Shown piece after piece: positions 52,294-62,160 of a DNA stretch of 64,000 nt. A model generated the notes under the pieces. The model searched no databases and was not told the DNA's origin. It worked only from the letters and a program-made list of their open reading frames with translations. How positions within the stretch are numbered: position 1 is the first letter of the stretch; every line of letters starts with the position of its first letter. Both the position numbers and the translations under genes were made by a program. Location: contig NC_133064.1 in the NCBI RefSeq assembly GCF_048771995.1, positions 33,583,001 to 33,647,000 on the forward strand, given 5' to 3'. The stretch is from Taeniopygia guttata. Its lineage: Eukaryota; Chordata; Aves; Passeriformes; Estrildidae.

Positions 52294-53300
52294 GTTTTTT
52301 GAATGTTCCCCTGAGTTGGAGGCACCTTGCCCTTGCTGCTGTTTTTTAAAACGCAAGAAGTCCTCTTTGAGAGGGCAGTGAGATGCCCAGTGTCCTTTCT
52401 TATTGCACAGGTTGCAGGGCCGTCCTGGATGGTAGCCTTTGGGTGGTGGCCCAGTGAAGCGGCGTGCAGGAGCTGGGGCCGCGGATGGCGTGTGGGCTTC
52501 GGCAAAGGAGACTCTCCGTGATGGCGTTTGGGGTGTCCCCGGAGGGTCTTTTGAAGGCAGGGTGACCCTTCGAGCGCACACGTCCAAAATGTCTTGGAGC
52601 GTTGGCTCTGGGTCGAGGGGCAGGCTCAGCATCGCCTGTCGGCAGGCCTCGTTGGCATTCTGCAGGGCGATCTGCTTCACCATGCCCTGCCTCAATCCGT
52701 CCTCTGGCACCTGCGGATCAGCTGCCCTGTACAACCTGTCTACGAAACTAACGAAAGATTCCTGTGTCTCCTGCTTAATAGAAAAACAGTTAACAACAGG
52801 ACCACGGGGTTTTAACTTAAAAAATGCTTTTTCTGCTGCATTGGCAGTTGCTGCCAATGCCCCCCTTGGAATCTTTTCAGCCTGTGTTGTTGCCACGTCC
52901 CAATCCCCTATCCCGCACAGGTGGTCAATGGTTAACATGCCTCCATCGGTGTCAGAGGAGGTCTCGGCTTTTGCCCAAAGTTGCGGTAATGCATCCCGTA
53001 CCTCCCGCCTCCATGCGGATTCCCATACCAAAAACTCAGCTTGAGTAAGCAAGCACAAAAACAGAGCGCGAATGTCAGCAGGGACGTACTCGTTGGAGGA
53101 AAGTGTGACTTTTAAAAGTCCCCGAAAGTATTCACTTTCCCGACCAAAGTCTTTTTGGGCTTTGCAAACATCTCTAATTACAGCCTGTGGGATAGGGGTC
53201 CACTGTGCCAAGGGTCTGCCCCTCTGCCGCGGGGTATAGGTGACTGGTGCGGCAGAAAAGGCAAGCAGGGGCTGCGGCAGGTCGCGGCATCTTGTGCCCT
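52291..53300 (-). pseudogene. gag: Provirus W Gag capsid and nucleocapsid
   Basis: A frame of 306 codons from an ATG at 53,211, open further upstream to about 53,300. It includes the capsid N-terminal domain (TPIPQAVIRDVCKAQKDFG, FLCLLTQAEFLVWE), a major homology region (IKQETQESFVSFVDRL, codons about 152-167), CARRVTLPSKD, and a CX2CX4HX4C zinc knuckle (CNLCNKKGHWASHC, about 267-280). It stops at the slippery site. The matrix part is in another frame, so one frameshift breaks gag. Confidence 0.9.
52294..52300 (-). promoter_or_regulatory. Gag-pro -1 frameshift slippery heptamer (A AAA AAC)
   Basis: The minus strand reads A AAA AAC immediately before the gag stop codon TGA (52,291-52,293), in the gag phase required for -1 slippage. 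After a -1 shift the pro frame stays open into protease. The heptamer is the one used by betaretroviruses for gag-pro. I could not check a downstream pseudoknot. Confidence 0.85.
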
Positions 53301-53825
53301 GGGGCAGGGATCTGGGGTTTTAAAACTCACAACTTTGCTAAGAGAGGAGGTTTGGGGAGGGGAAGGGTGCAGGGCGATGCCAGCATCGTCCTGCGATGGA
53401 GCCTGGGGGTTAGCAGAGAGGCCAGAATCTGCCTGCGGCTCGTTTTGCCGGGATGCCTGTCTGAGAATCCCCGGGCTAGGGAGAGAGGGACAGGAGAGGG
53501 TTTTTGGGGGGCTTGGGAGGCAGCGTTCGCCCTGTGGTGGCTCTGGCTTCCCTTCGCAGTTATCTTTAACAATATTTTTCAATTGGATTGCCAGGTGGAT
53601 AAAAATTGAGAGGGACTGATCCTCCTTTTGGGCAATTTCTTTTTCCACTCGGTCCCAGAATTGGACTTGGTACAAATTTTCCTGCGACAGGTCCTGGAAA
53701 GACTGCAGAAGCCACCGTGCAAAACGCTTCACGTCTGATTTTTTACATTTCTTCCCTCCCCCCACTAAAATTCCTAGGGTTTGAACATAGATTCTCTCCT
53801 GTGACACAGACATTTTTGCACCCAT
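53178..53825 (-). pseudogene. gag: Provirus W Gag matrix and proline-rich region
   Basis: Start chosen at MGAKMSVSQERIYVQ (53,823-53,825), whose Gly-2 suits N-myristoylation; an in-frame upstream start also exists. Codons up to about 90 form a helical ERVK-type matrix (CKKSDVKRFARWLLQSFQ, LSIFIHLAIQLKNIVK). A long Pro- and Ser-rich region follows, in which the frame drifts out of phase with capsid near 53,250-53,330, giving a premature end at 53,178. Confidence 0.85.
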
Positions 53826-54269
53826 TATGTCGATGTTAAGGCGTGTCACAACCCTCGCGGCTGGTAAAATAACAAAAAAAAAAAAAAAGACACCTGTCGG
53901 AGACTGGGAAGCCCTCCCTTACAAACTCCCTGAAGCGGGAGACAAAATGTGGGCTCTTACGCCCTCTTGTGGGGGAAAGAGAAACTCACCCCAAAGGGAG
54001 CAAGGCGTACCCAGCCCAGGGGGACCCCGGTAACTCACCACGGGTCCGGCGACGTCCGAAGGCGAAACGAAAAGTCCAGCTGCGAAGTTTTCGCCGTGGG
54101 GGGGCGGAGCTTCGGCAGTGCTAGCCAAAGGTGCCGGCCCCACCCCTCTGGAAGCCCTGGCTCCTTAAAACGGAACCGCGGCTTGCGAGGGTGTTGTAAC
54201 GTCCACGAGGTAAATCAACGAGCCTTTCGGGGCTCGGTGGTCCTCAGTCCATGTGCTTGGAGCTCCCAA
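53826..54269 (-). other. Provirus W 5' leader
   Basis: Untranslated leader between PBS and gag. It contains an A-run on the plus strand (about 53,873-53,888). RNA packaging signals are expected here, but I cannot identify them from sequence alone. Confidence 0.6.
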
Positions 54270-54287
54270 GCAACACGTTGGTCGCCA
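54270..54287 (-). promoter_or_regulatory. Provirus W primer-binding site
   Basis: On the minus strand TGGCGACCAACGTGTTGC lies four bases inside the LTR. It differs from the lysine-type TGGCGCCCAACGTGGGGC at three positions. Provirus T has a related, decayed site. Confidence 0.7.
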
Positions 54288-54291
54288 CAAC

Positions 54292-55197
54292 TGCCTTAGC
54301 GCTCTCTCTTGTCCCCTCTTTTCGTCCCAGCTAGCTCTGTGAGGGGGGGGGGAGCGCTGGCAACTTCCGTGTTTTCCGGCGAACCCTCGCGGGTATCTGC
54401 CGGTGCTGCGTGGGTCTGGGAGCGAGGCAAGTCCCGAGGCGAATAAAAGGAGAGAGACTTTTTCCCCCGCGGGCGATATCTCGGTTTATTATGGCTTGGT
54501 TGGGAAGGCAAAAACCGAGGAGGCTGCTGCGCGCTAAGTTCGAGTTTGTCCGTGCCGCCTGGCCGATTCGGGGGCGGGGCGGCGCGCTCTGAGGCTGGCC
54601 GCGATCCAAGAGAGGCGGCGTGTGGAGCCGCGGCGCTGCTGCCGGCACGTGCGGGAGCCGTGGCGACCGCGGCAGCGGCGGCGGCAGCGGTTCGGCTGCA
54701 GCAGCGATCGCGGGGCAGTCCGGGGCGGCCGCGATCGCCTGGGGCAGCGGCGGCAGTTGCGGCAGGGGCCGGGAGAGAGAGAGAGAGCCGCGGCGGCACG
54801 CAGGGATCGGCGGGAGAAGAGGCGGCGGGCCGGGCAGCAGCAGCGAACAGGGGCCAGGCGGGAGAAAAAGCACCGGGGCGTCCCCAACCCGTTCTATAAA
54901 TACTCGAGAGGGGAAACCCGGGGCGGCCAATGAGATAACGCCACGGGGGGACTTGGGGATAGTGGGGTGCAGGGGTCCAATGGGAGATGGACAGATGGAA
55001 GGGTGCCCGGTCGCCTTTCGACCCTGCCGCGTGGCTGACAGATGGTCTGAGAGACGTAAACAGAGTGACTAAGCACTTCCTCGGGAAGGCAGACAGCGGG
55101 GGGAAATGGGAGAACCCGGGGGGGTCACTTACAGAGTGCGGGGGGATACATGGAATGACCTTATACATAATAGAACATATAATAACACAATTCCACA
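54292..55197 (-). repeat. Provirus W 5' LTR
   Basis: 906 bp, matching 47,367-48,273 with about a dozen differences by eye. It is followed on the plus strand by GGGGGG and then element E. Confidence 0.92.
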
Positions 55198-56187
55198 GGG
55201 GGGAAAGATGCCCAGCATGGGAGATGGGAGACAGAGTCCTAGGCCAGATTTCAGCCATCTGGGGAGTCCGGGAATTTTAACCCTTTCCTGTAAAATGAAG
55301 GCTTTATAAAATATGACTCCTCCTCAATTTAAAAGAAAGAGAGACAGCCTGGGACCTCAGATGTTCAGAGAAGAAGGTTGGGGGGAGAGGATAGAGTGGC
55401 TTTTAGCTGGACTCTTCTTGTTAACCATAGACTGAACCATTCCTTCTTTCAAGAGAGACTGCATTTTAGGGGGATGCACTGGTGAGCCAAAAGACCTTCT
55501 TCAGCAACTACCAGTTCAAGAATGAACAGAGAGAGCTGAGGAGGCTGTGAGGATGCCCTCCGTCTTCAGAAAAGAAGAGAAGGCGATCTCTGTTCTTCGA
55601 CCCTTGGCCCCAGGGGAAAATGGGGGGGACGGTAGTCCCGAAATGAAACACTGGACTGTTGTTCCTGTTAGTCCTTGGCAAAGCATCCTTAAAAGGGCCC
55701 TATAAGCAGTCTCTGTCCATGCATAGTGGTGAGAGCACTGTGACATGGAGAGGAGAGTGTCACACTGGCTGGTGTGTCTGGGCAGTGCCACGTGTAACAT
55801 AGAAACACAAGAGGTGGCAGCTGTATTTCCCGGGGGTCTATAGTGCAAGGGAGACTCCTTTCTTCCCCGATAGACTCAGTATTGATTATATTGAAGGATA
55901 AAAACTTGATTAAGGATCCAACTGGGTCACGCTGTGGTTTGTTAGAGTTGGGTAGTGGGAGGAAGAATGTTTTGGAAGGTTTTCATTTCAAATTTTGTGT
56001 GAGTTTTTTTTCTTTTTTTTTTTTTCCCTTTTTTTCCTTTATAGTATTAATAGTAGTGTAATAAAGTTTTTCTTTTGTTATTAAATTTAGCCTACTTTGC
56101 TCTGTTCTCAATCGCATTTCACAGCATTTAATTAGTAAGTTGCATTTTCATGGGGCGCTGGCATTGTGCCAGCGTCAAACCATGACA
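55198..56187 (+). mobile_element. 1.4-kb LTR-like element, copy E, 3' part
   Basis: Continues from 47,366 and ends GTCAAACCATGACA at 56,187, followed by target copy ATCCT (56,188-56,192), which matches 46,944-46,948. AATAAAG lies at about 56,059. The GCTGGCA/TGCCAGC terminal hairpin is present. Confidence 0.9.
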
Positions 56188-56192
56188 ATCCT

Positions 56193-56520
56193 CTAAAAGG
56201 TCAAGGATAATTAGTTAATTTTTGAGGGGTATTTTATTCTCATACTTTAAATTCTTCCCAACCCAATGTGTTTTACCTCCCATCACACACATCCCTAATT
56301 GGTTGTTAACATAGCACAGTGGGCTTGCCTGGAAATAAGCTACAAACACTGACTCCTTTTTCCCTCCAATCCATACTGTGCAGTTACACTTATCGCAGGC
56401 TGAGATTGATACCAGTTCAGCATTTCTGCTATGTATTTTGTGCACCAGTGGTGGGGTAAACCATCTTCTCGGCAGCAGGAATAGTCTTCTGTGGTTTCAT
56501 GCCAGGACCGAGCTGCATAC
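56193..56520 (-). pseudogene. env: Provirus R env surface-subunit fragment
   Basis: The 76-codon frame 56,215-56,445 reads ELVSISACDKCNCTVWIGG, FVAYFQASPLCYV and MCVMGGKTHWVG. This Cys-rich, glycosylation-containing (NCT) pattern suits a retroviral surface glycoprotein. It is cut off on the left at the element E junction. Upstream sequence to 56,747 has stops in all frames. Confidence 0.55.
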
Positions 56521-56747
56521 CTCCCTTTGAAAATGCCTCACCAGTGTGGTTTAACAGTATCTGTGCTGCAGGGTGTAGGTCTCATATTCAGTCAAAGAAA
56601 GAAATTGAGAGTTTCTAGTCAGGCAAAAGCCTGGGAAAGAGCTGGGAAAGAATGTAAATAATTCTTTATCTCTCTTTTTCTCACACTGTTTATAGTTAAG
56701 TTCTATCACTGTGCAGTCAGGCACTCTGAACCAATGTTGTAGATTGC
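56521..56747. other. No clear feature; possibly U3 of an LTR
   Basis: Runs into the solo LTR at 56,748. With 57,423-57,545 it may form one older LTR split by that insertion. No coding segment is recognised. Confidence 0.35.
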
Positions 56748-57417
56748 TGTCCTAGGGTGACTGTTATGGTGTTTGTATCTCCAATCGTGTGTTCTGTTTA
56801 CGTTTGATATTATGTTCTGTGCTTTCAGAACTGACTCTGAAAGTGAAGGTTTGTTTTGCTGTGTTATCATCTGGTTCACCTCCCCCCATGTCTGCTGGAA
56901 AGCGAGAAAAGGCTAGGGCTGGCTGGCTGGCTTTGCTTTGCTTGCTTGCTTGCTTGGCTTGCTTGCTTTGCCTGCTTTCTTGCTTTGCTTCCTAGTTAGG
57001 TTAAGCAGTCCAATTCTTTCCCTGGACTGTTGTTTTTTTTTTTCCTTTCCTCTTTCTAAATATCATCCAACCTGCTCTGGTCTGGGATCTGGGAAACACC
57101 AAGGAACACCAGGAGCCTGCATTTGGAGATCAGCAGCCATCCCCAGTGCTGGAGAGCAATCCCCAGCGTCCAGACCCGGGCGACCACTCCCAGGAAAGAC
57201 CTTCTGGATTTGTTCAGCTCTTCAGAGGGGTGAAAGAGTTTTGTTGTCATCTAGTGTTGTTAATTGTTTTGGTGCTGGGGAGTGCTTTGTTTGTTGAATA
57301 AACAGGTTCTTTTCCACTTCTCTCTCAGAGGAAATTTTTCCCTGAACCAGGTGGGTGGAGAGGGGCCGTGGGGGTTTATTTCCTGGGTTTTCCCCAAATT
57401 TGCCCTAAACTAGGACA
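56748..57417 (+). mobile_element. Solo LTR of the provirus Q family
   Basis: Starts TGTCCTAGGGTGACTG, ends GCCCTAAACTAGGACA, TSD ATTGC (56,743-56,747 and 57,418-57,422). 670 bp, plus orientation, with AATAAAC at about 57,298. Its GCTTGCTTGC simple repeat is shorter than in Q. A GCAGCCATCCCCAGTGCTGG-containing stretch near 57,128 distinguishes it from the Q copies. Confidence 0.9.
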
Positions 57418-57422
57418 ATTGC

Positions 57423-57545
57423 TTTCACTTTAGGACGAATGTATTTAACCTTTGCGAAGCTCTGTATAAAAGAGCAGTGTATTTTGAATAAATCGGAGTT
57501 TCACTGCCTTCTGAATCAGGGTCTTCTCATTCCCGTCCTGCCTCG
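57423..57545 (+). repeat. LTR fragment (end of U3, R, U5)
   Basis: CTGTATAAAAGAGC (about 57,462-57,475) is a strong TATA box and GAATAAATC follows at about 57,487. It is therefore an LTR end in plus orientation, interrupted on the left by the solo LTR at 56,748-57,417. Its family is not known to me. Confidence 0.55.
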
Positions 57546-57726
57546 ACAGCGACAGCAGGGTGCCTTGTTTAACCTCCAGCACTCAGCAGTAATGATTTCA
57601 GCTTTTGCCCATAGTTTGTCCCTCAGCCTGTCTTAAAACATGCAAAAACCAAATGGCAGAGTCTAGTTCAATTATTCCCAGCCTTGTGGCGAGTCCTAAA
57701 ACAGGGCTAGTCAGGCACTGCTCTTG

Positions 57727-57876
57727 TTACAAACAATTGTCACACAACACTTTTGGCCAAATCCCCCCTCTGCAGTGTGTAACCCAAACCTTGTTACAGT
57801 ATTTGCAAATGAAATGCACAAATGGATAACATTCACAATCTGGTACAGAGCACTTTATCAAGTCCCTGTCGGTCAT
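57727..57876 (-). CDS. Small Cys-rich ORF of provirus R (49 aa, unknown function)
   Basis: The minus-strand ATG at 57,874-57,876 opens a 49-codon frame ending TAA at 57,727. It contains nine Cys and two His, in the arrangement C-x4-C-x-C-x7-C-x2-C-x7-C-x9-C-x2-C, including the CxxC pairs CKYC and CDNC, which look like zinc ligands. It lies between integrase and the env fragment, the place for a spliced accessory gene or the start of env. I do not recognise a family. The frame could also be a remnant of the env N-terminus. Confidence 0.35.
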   Translation of the reverse strand: MTDRDLIKCSVPDCECYPFVHFICKYCNKVWVTHCRGGIWPKVLCDNCL

Positions 57877-57968
57877 TTACTTGGCTGACACAGGGTTAAT
57901 TTCAGTTCTCCAGGGGGGGAGGTGATTTTCCACTCTGGTGTCCTTTCTCGGAACTCAACTTTCTTCAC

Positions 57969-59039
57969 TCATGGTGCATGTGTCCACCCCTTTTCTGCTG
58001 TTCGTATTGCTGTGACTGTGGTCAAAAGGACAAGATAGGGGCCCTCCCAGTGAGACGATAATGTAGCCTTCCTCCAAGTCTTTATGAGTACCTTGTCCCC
58101 AGGCTGTATTTTATGTATGGAAAAACCCAGAGGGGTATTTTGCATTATTATTCCCTGTTTCTGCAATTCCTGGAGAGTCTTGCTTATGGCTATAAGATAG
58201 GGCTGTATCTGCCCATCTTCTGTTCTTGGGTGTCCCACTGGCATGCCATGTTCATAAGGCATCCCGTATAACATTTCAAAGGGTGAGAGCCCAGTCTTGG
58301 AATGGGGCATAGTTTGGATGTTTACCAGAGCTGAGGGGAGGCATTTTACCCAGGACATTTTGGTTTCCAGAATTAATTTTGCCAATTGTGCTTTCAATTT
58401 TTGGTTCATTCTTTCAACCTGTCTGGAGCTCTGGGGATGCCACGGGGTGTCGTATTCACATCGGATTCCCAGAGCACCAGCTAATTGCTTAATAACCTTT
58501 GAGGTGAAATGTGTTCCTTGATCCAAATCTATATAGCTCACTAACTCATACCGAGGTATGATTTCTTCCAGTAGGAACCTCGATATTGTTTGGGCTGTAG
58601 CCAGGGAGCTTGGAAAAGCTTCCACCCAATGGGTTAGTTTGTCTACTATTACCAATAGAAATTTATAACGCCCCACTTTAGGTAGATCCGTAAAATCTAC
58701 CTGAATTTTTTCAAAAGGCCGGTATGCCATTGGGCGATGTCCCAATGCTACCTGCCGAGTTTTTGCCCGATATACTTTTTGGAAAATCATACAGCCTTGT
58801 ACCTCCTGTTTTTCAAGTTGATAGATCCCTTTGCACCCAAAGAATCTCAGGAATTGCTCTGCAAGTGCCTGAGCCCTCCAATGTGTCTGTTGGTGTAACC
58901 TCCCCAGAATTTTTTTGGTATAATCTTTGGACAATAATTCCCTCCCGTCTGGTAGTCTCCACTTGCCTTCTTCCAGTCGACCTCCGATTTTCTCATAACC
59001 TTCAATCTCCCTTTGAGAAGGGGGGGAGGGGGGGGGGGA
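57969..59039 (-). pseudogene. pol: Provirus R integrase
   Basis: A long frame ending at 57,969. It carries the pre-integrase linker (GGRLEEGKWRLPDGRELL), a zinc domain with HQQTH but CMIF where CxxC is expected (second Cys lost), a catalytic core D (QVDFTDLPKVG), D (DLDQGTHF) and E (RQVERMNQ) with 35 residues between the last two, and the C-terminal GPYLVLLTTVTAI domain. The frame opens upstream into the solo LTR at 59,040, so its apparent N-terminus is LTR-derived. Confidence 0.85.
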
Positions 59040-59424
59040 CAAAGACAGGGACCTCACTAGACGGGAAAGCTGGACTGGACAAACGCAGATCGAGCCAATA
59101 TGGTTAATCAAACGTTCTCCGTTTATTAGTTAGAAGATGGCAGTTTATATGCACTTCAGTATAGTTTACAGTTTACAAAGGCACTCTCATTGGCAAGCTA
59201 ACATTTTCTGTCTTTGTCTTAAGGTGGACTAAACTCCACACTATGAACCTATACTACTTCACACCCAGAAAGCCCAGTGCTTCACATCACACCTTAATAT
59301 AATTTCTAACTGTGCCACAGGCTTGAAAGCCTCACAAGGCCCGTATCTGAGGCCTAGGCTGGAGTAGCTCAAATCTCATTCCAGACATAAATCATGCCCT
59401 CTCTCTCTCAGAAATGCTGCAATG
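59040..59424 (-). mobile_element. Solo LTR of the element Y family
   Basis: On the minus strand it aligns with the Y LTR from the GCAGCATTT start to the CCCTGTCTTTG end, including CATATTGG and GAATAAACGGAGAACG-like segments (AATAAAC near 59,121). It is diverged. It lies between G-runs (59,011-59,038 and 59,429-59,445), so no TSD can be read. It separates RNase H from integrase in R. Confidence 0.8.
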
Positions 59425-59445
59425 GGGCGGGGGGGGGGGGGGGGG

Positions 59446-59868
59446 CGGGTATTCCCAGACTTCCCCTTCTCCAATCTCTGGGGTACTTACCTTCAACAGA
59501 GCCACGCTTTTAGCCTCCTTGTCTGCTAAGTTGTTCCCTCAGTTCCTGAACTGCTTTCCGGTTCAGTGCCTTTTCACAGGGACTATGGCAATTGCCTCTG
59601 GTCCTCTGATGGCTTTTAGAATTTGCTTGATTATTTCTTCATGCACCAGCCCCCTCCCCTGAGTGTTAAGCAGTCTCTTCTCTTCCCAAATTTTCCCAAA
59701 AGTGTGTACCACCACAAATGCATACTTAGAATCTGTGAAGACTGTTCCTCTTTTTCCTTTTAATTTCTGTAAAGCTCTATATACTGCATATAACTTGTAA
59801 GCTTGTGCTGACCAACGGGTATTCAGAGGTCCAGATTCCACCACTTCCCCTGTCTTCTCATCCACCAC
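59446..59868 (-). pseudogene. pol: Provirus R RNase H
   Basis: Frame 59,563-59,868 shows AYKLYAVYRALQKLKGKRG (Glu position changed in the family's ELYAL-type motif), VFTDSKYAFVVVHTFG and IWEEKRLLN. The final His motif and NNLADKEAKSVAL follow to 59,480 after a stop. The first catalytic Asp region lies upstream in another frame. Confidence 0.75.
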
Positions 59869-60447
59869 TGCATATTCTGATTTCCTTTTCCCATTTATGA
59901 CCCTTGCTGACCCATCTACAAACCATTTTTCTCTCCTTGAGTTTCTCTTCTTCCAGATTGGGTCTTATTTTGGTTTGTGACTCTACCACCGCTGTGCAAT
60001 CATGAGAGGGTACCCCTGTAACTTCCCCAAACAAAAACTGTGCAGGATTTTGTGCTGAGGTTGTATATAATTCTAAATCATGGGAGTGAATCAGGATAGT
60101 CTCATATTTCAGGAGCCTAGCATCCATCAGCCACTTTTCTGCCTTTTGTTGCAAAATGCTCTGTACACTGTGGGGGGTGTAGACTACCAACGATGCCCCA
60201 AAAGTCACTTTCTTGGCCTCTTCTACTAATATTGCCACAGCCACAATTGCTTGTAAACATGTAAGCCACCCCCTGCTTACAGGATCTAGGAGCTTTGATA
60301 CATACCCAACCAGTTTTAGTGTCCCTGCCCAATCCTGAATTAGGACTCCATGGGTGGTGTGATCCACACATGGGTGGTGACATCCACAAATAATTGGAAG
60401 GGTCTCCTAACATCTGGGAGATTCAACACAGGAGCAGCTATAAGGGT
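59858..60447 (-). pseudogene. pol: Provirus R RT connection domain
   Basis: Frame 59,858-60,367 includes AGTLKLVGYVSKLLDPVS, GWLTCLQAIVAVAILVEEA, VVYTPHSVQSILQQKAEKWL and LKYETILI, the gammaretroviral connection domain. A frameshift at about 60,370-60,440 separates it from RT. Confidence 0.75.
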
Positions 60448-61359
60448 TTATTTTAATTCCTTGAAACCCTCCTCGCCTTGTTTTGTCCCCTTGAGCCTGT
60501 CTATGGTAAGCTTTTCATAAAGGAATCTTGCCTTCTCACTGTAACCTTCGATCCATTGTCTGCAGTACCCCAGGAGTCCCAACAGCTGCCTGACTTCCCT
60601 TTTTGTTTGTGGAGGGGGTAGGGTGATGATCCCCGCCACTCTGTCCGGGTCCAATTTCTTCTTGCCCTTGGTTAGCCAGTGTCCCAGGTACTCTACCTCA
60701 GTCTCTGTAAACTGTAATGTGGACTTTGAGACTTTCAGCCCCTTATCTCCTAGAAAATTTAACAAGGCTATAGTGCCGGCTCTTATGTCCTCTTCCTTGG
60801 GACCGGCAACCAGTAGGTCATCCACATATTGCAGCAATTTGGTCCCTTGTACTGGCATGAATTCACTTAATAGTTTCTCAAGGGCCTGGCCAAAAAGATT
60901 CAGTGAATCCATGAACCCCTGATGCAGAGAGGTCCACCTTAGCTGCTGTTTTCTCTTTGTCTCCGGATCTTCCCACTGGAAGGCAAAATAATCCCGGCTT
61001 TCCTCGGCTGGAGGACAAGTCCAAAAGGCATCTTTTAAATCTATTACACTGTACCAAGTGTCCTCTGGAGATATGTTATTCAATAAGTTATAGGGGTTTG
61101 AGACCGTAGGAAACAAAGTTTTAGTTCTCTGATTTACAGCCCTTAAATCCTGGACCAATCAGTAACTTCTATGTGATTTTTGTACTGCCAGGATAGGTGT
61201 GTTGTGCCTTGTCATACAGGGGTCTAACGCGACTTTCTTTATTAAATCCTCTGTTATCGGTTTCAACCCCCTTCTACCCTCCAAGGGAATGGGGTATGGT
61301 TTGATCCTAATGGGATCCTCTGGTGTCTCAATTTTGATATGTATTGGTTCCATATCCAA
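60448..61359 (-). pseudogene. pol: Provirus R RT fingers and palm
   Basis: Two adjoining frames in one phase, divided by an in-frame TGA at about 61,157-61,159. The upstream 66 codons hold HNTPILAVQKSH. The downstream 236 codons hold VQDLRAVNQRT, DTWYSVIDLKDAFWTCP (first Asp), LHQGFMDSLNLFGQ, the catalytic QYVDDLLVAGP (YVDD, gammaretroviral form, near 60,830) and the thumb GHWLTKGKKKL. It is near full length except for the stop. Confidence 0.88.
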
Positions 61360-61425
61360 CCTCCCCGCCTCCCCCTGAGTGTGCCAGACCTTGGGATTGA
61401 TTTTCTCCTCATCCTCAGTAGTTAA

Positions 61426-61785
61426 TTAATATAGACTTACCATGAGCTGTGAGTCTTTTGCAATTAGGCTTATTCCCAGTATTACCATCAAATCCCTCCC
61501 CAGTAAGTTGTAGTCTGCTTCTTCTACTAGTAAGATATTTCCAAGACAATTTTTATTCTCAGATTCTATTTCTACATCCTTTAAAACCGGTACCTGAAAG
61601 GGTTCCCCTTTTGCCCCAGTCACCACCATTGAATCCTTACTTTTTGAGCACCCAGGAGGCAGTCGCTGAACTGTAGTTCTCTCTGCTCCTGAATCAACTA
61701 AGAAAACCAGTTCCTGTTTTTGGGGTCCAAACTTTAATTTTATCAATGGGTCTCCAGGTGTTCTGGACCCCAAATTATAGAGCAC
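61426..61785 (-). pseudogene. pro: Provirus R protease
   Basis: A 119-codon frame with FLVDSGAERTTVQ, the catalytic DSG core of retropepsin, then GCSKSKDSMVVTGAKGE and YNLLGRDLMVILGI, the C-terminal GRD motif. It starts after the nucleocapsid stop. Gammaretroviral gag and pro-pol share a frame separated by a stop; that relation could not be confirmed here. Confidence 0.85.
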
Positions 61786-62160
61786 TTGACACCTCTAATC
61801 ATTTTGAAAGACCATTTAATCTTTCATCCTCTTTTTGCACTCCCTTTTGAAGTGCCCTTTCTGTTTTCAGTAAAAACACTCAGGGCTACTTACCTGTTTG
61901 TTTTTCTTCTGAGAGGGTCCCAGCTTTCCCTGAGGCTGCTGAGCTTGTGTTGGCTTCCCTGGGTTTTGGGCTTGCTCCTGTTTTTGAGCTTCCCTAACTG
62001 CCGCCACCAGTATCCTTGCTTGTTTCTTTTGTTTTTCTTCATCCCTTCTCATGTATACCGTTCGTACTTCTCCTAACAGCACCTGCGGGCTTTTCTCTTG
62101 CCAGTTCTCTATTTTTTCCAGTTTTTTTCTGTATGTCCTCCCACGACTTTGCAACAAATT
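61786..62160 (-). pseudogene. gag: Provirus R Gag nucleocapsid and capsid end
   Basis: Frame 61,867-62,157 is charged (RTYRKKLEKIENWQEKS, RRDEEKQKKQARILV) with a Gln-rich spacer. It runs into the zinc knuckle at SSPECFY; a stop sits where the second Cys of CX2CX4HX4C would fall, and KQKGHFKREC follows in frame. The knuckle is therefore broken by one nonsense change. Confidence 0.75.

Larger units (their letters stand above)
47367..55197 (-). mobile_element. Provirus W: near full-length env-less ERVK provirus
   Basis: 7,831 bp inserted in a G-run of element E; six G on each side fit a 6-bp TSD but cannot be told from the run. LTRs of 907 and 906 bp differ at roughly a dozen positions by eye (about 1.5%). 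Minus-strand order: LTR, PBS, gag, pro (dUTPase-like and protease), pol (RT, RNase H, integrase), polypurine tract, LTR. No env: only about 250 bases lie between pol and the LTR. Breaks seen: one frameshift in gag (about 53,250-53,330) and one in pol (about 50,520-50,570). Confidence 0.92.

Noticed and set aside
54296..55258. Long frames of up to 320 codons in the LTRs of W on both strands
   Set aside because: They lie in a GC-rich LTR with CGG-type repeats that favours open frames by composition, and the copy at 47,371-47,964 has them in parallel only because it is the other LTR.
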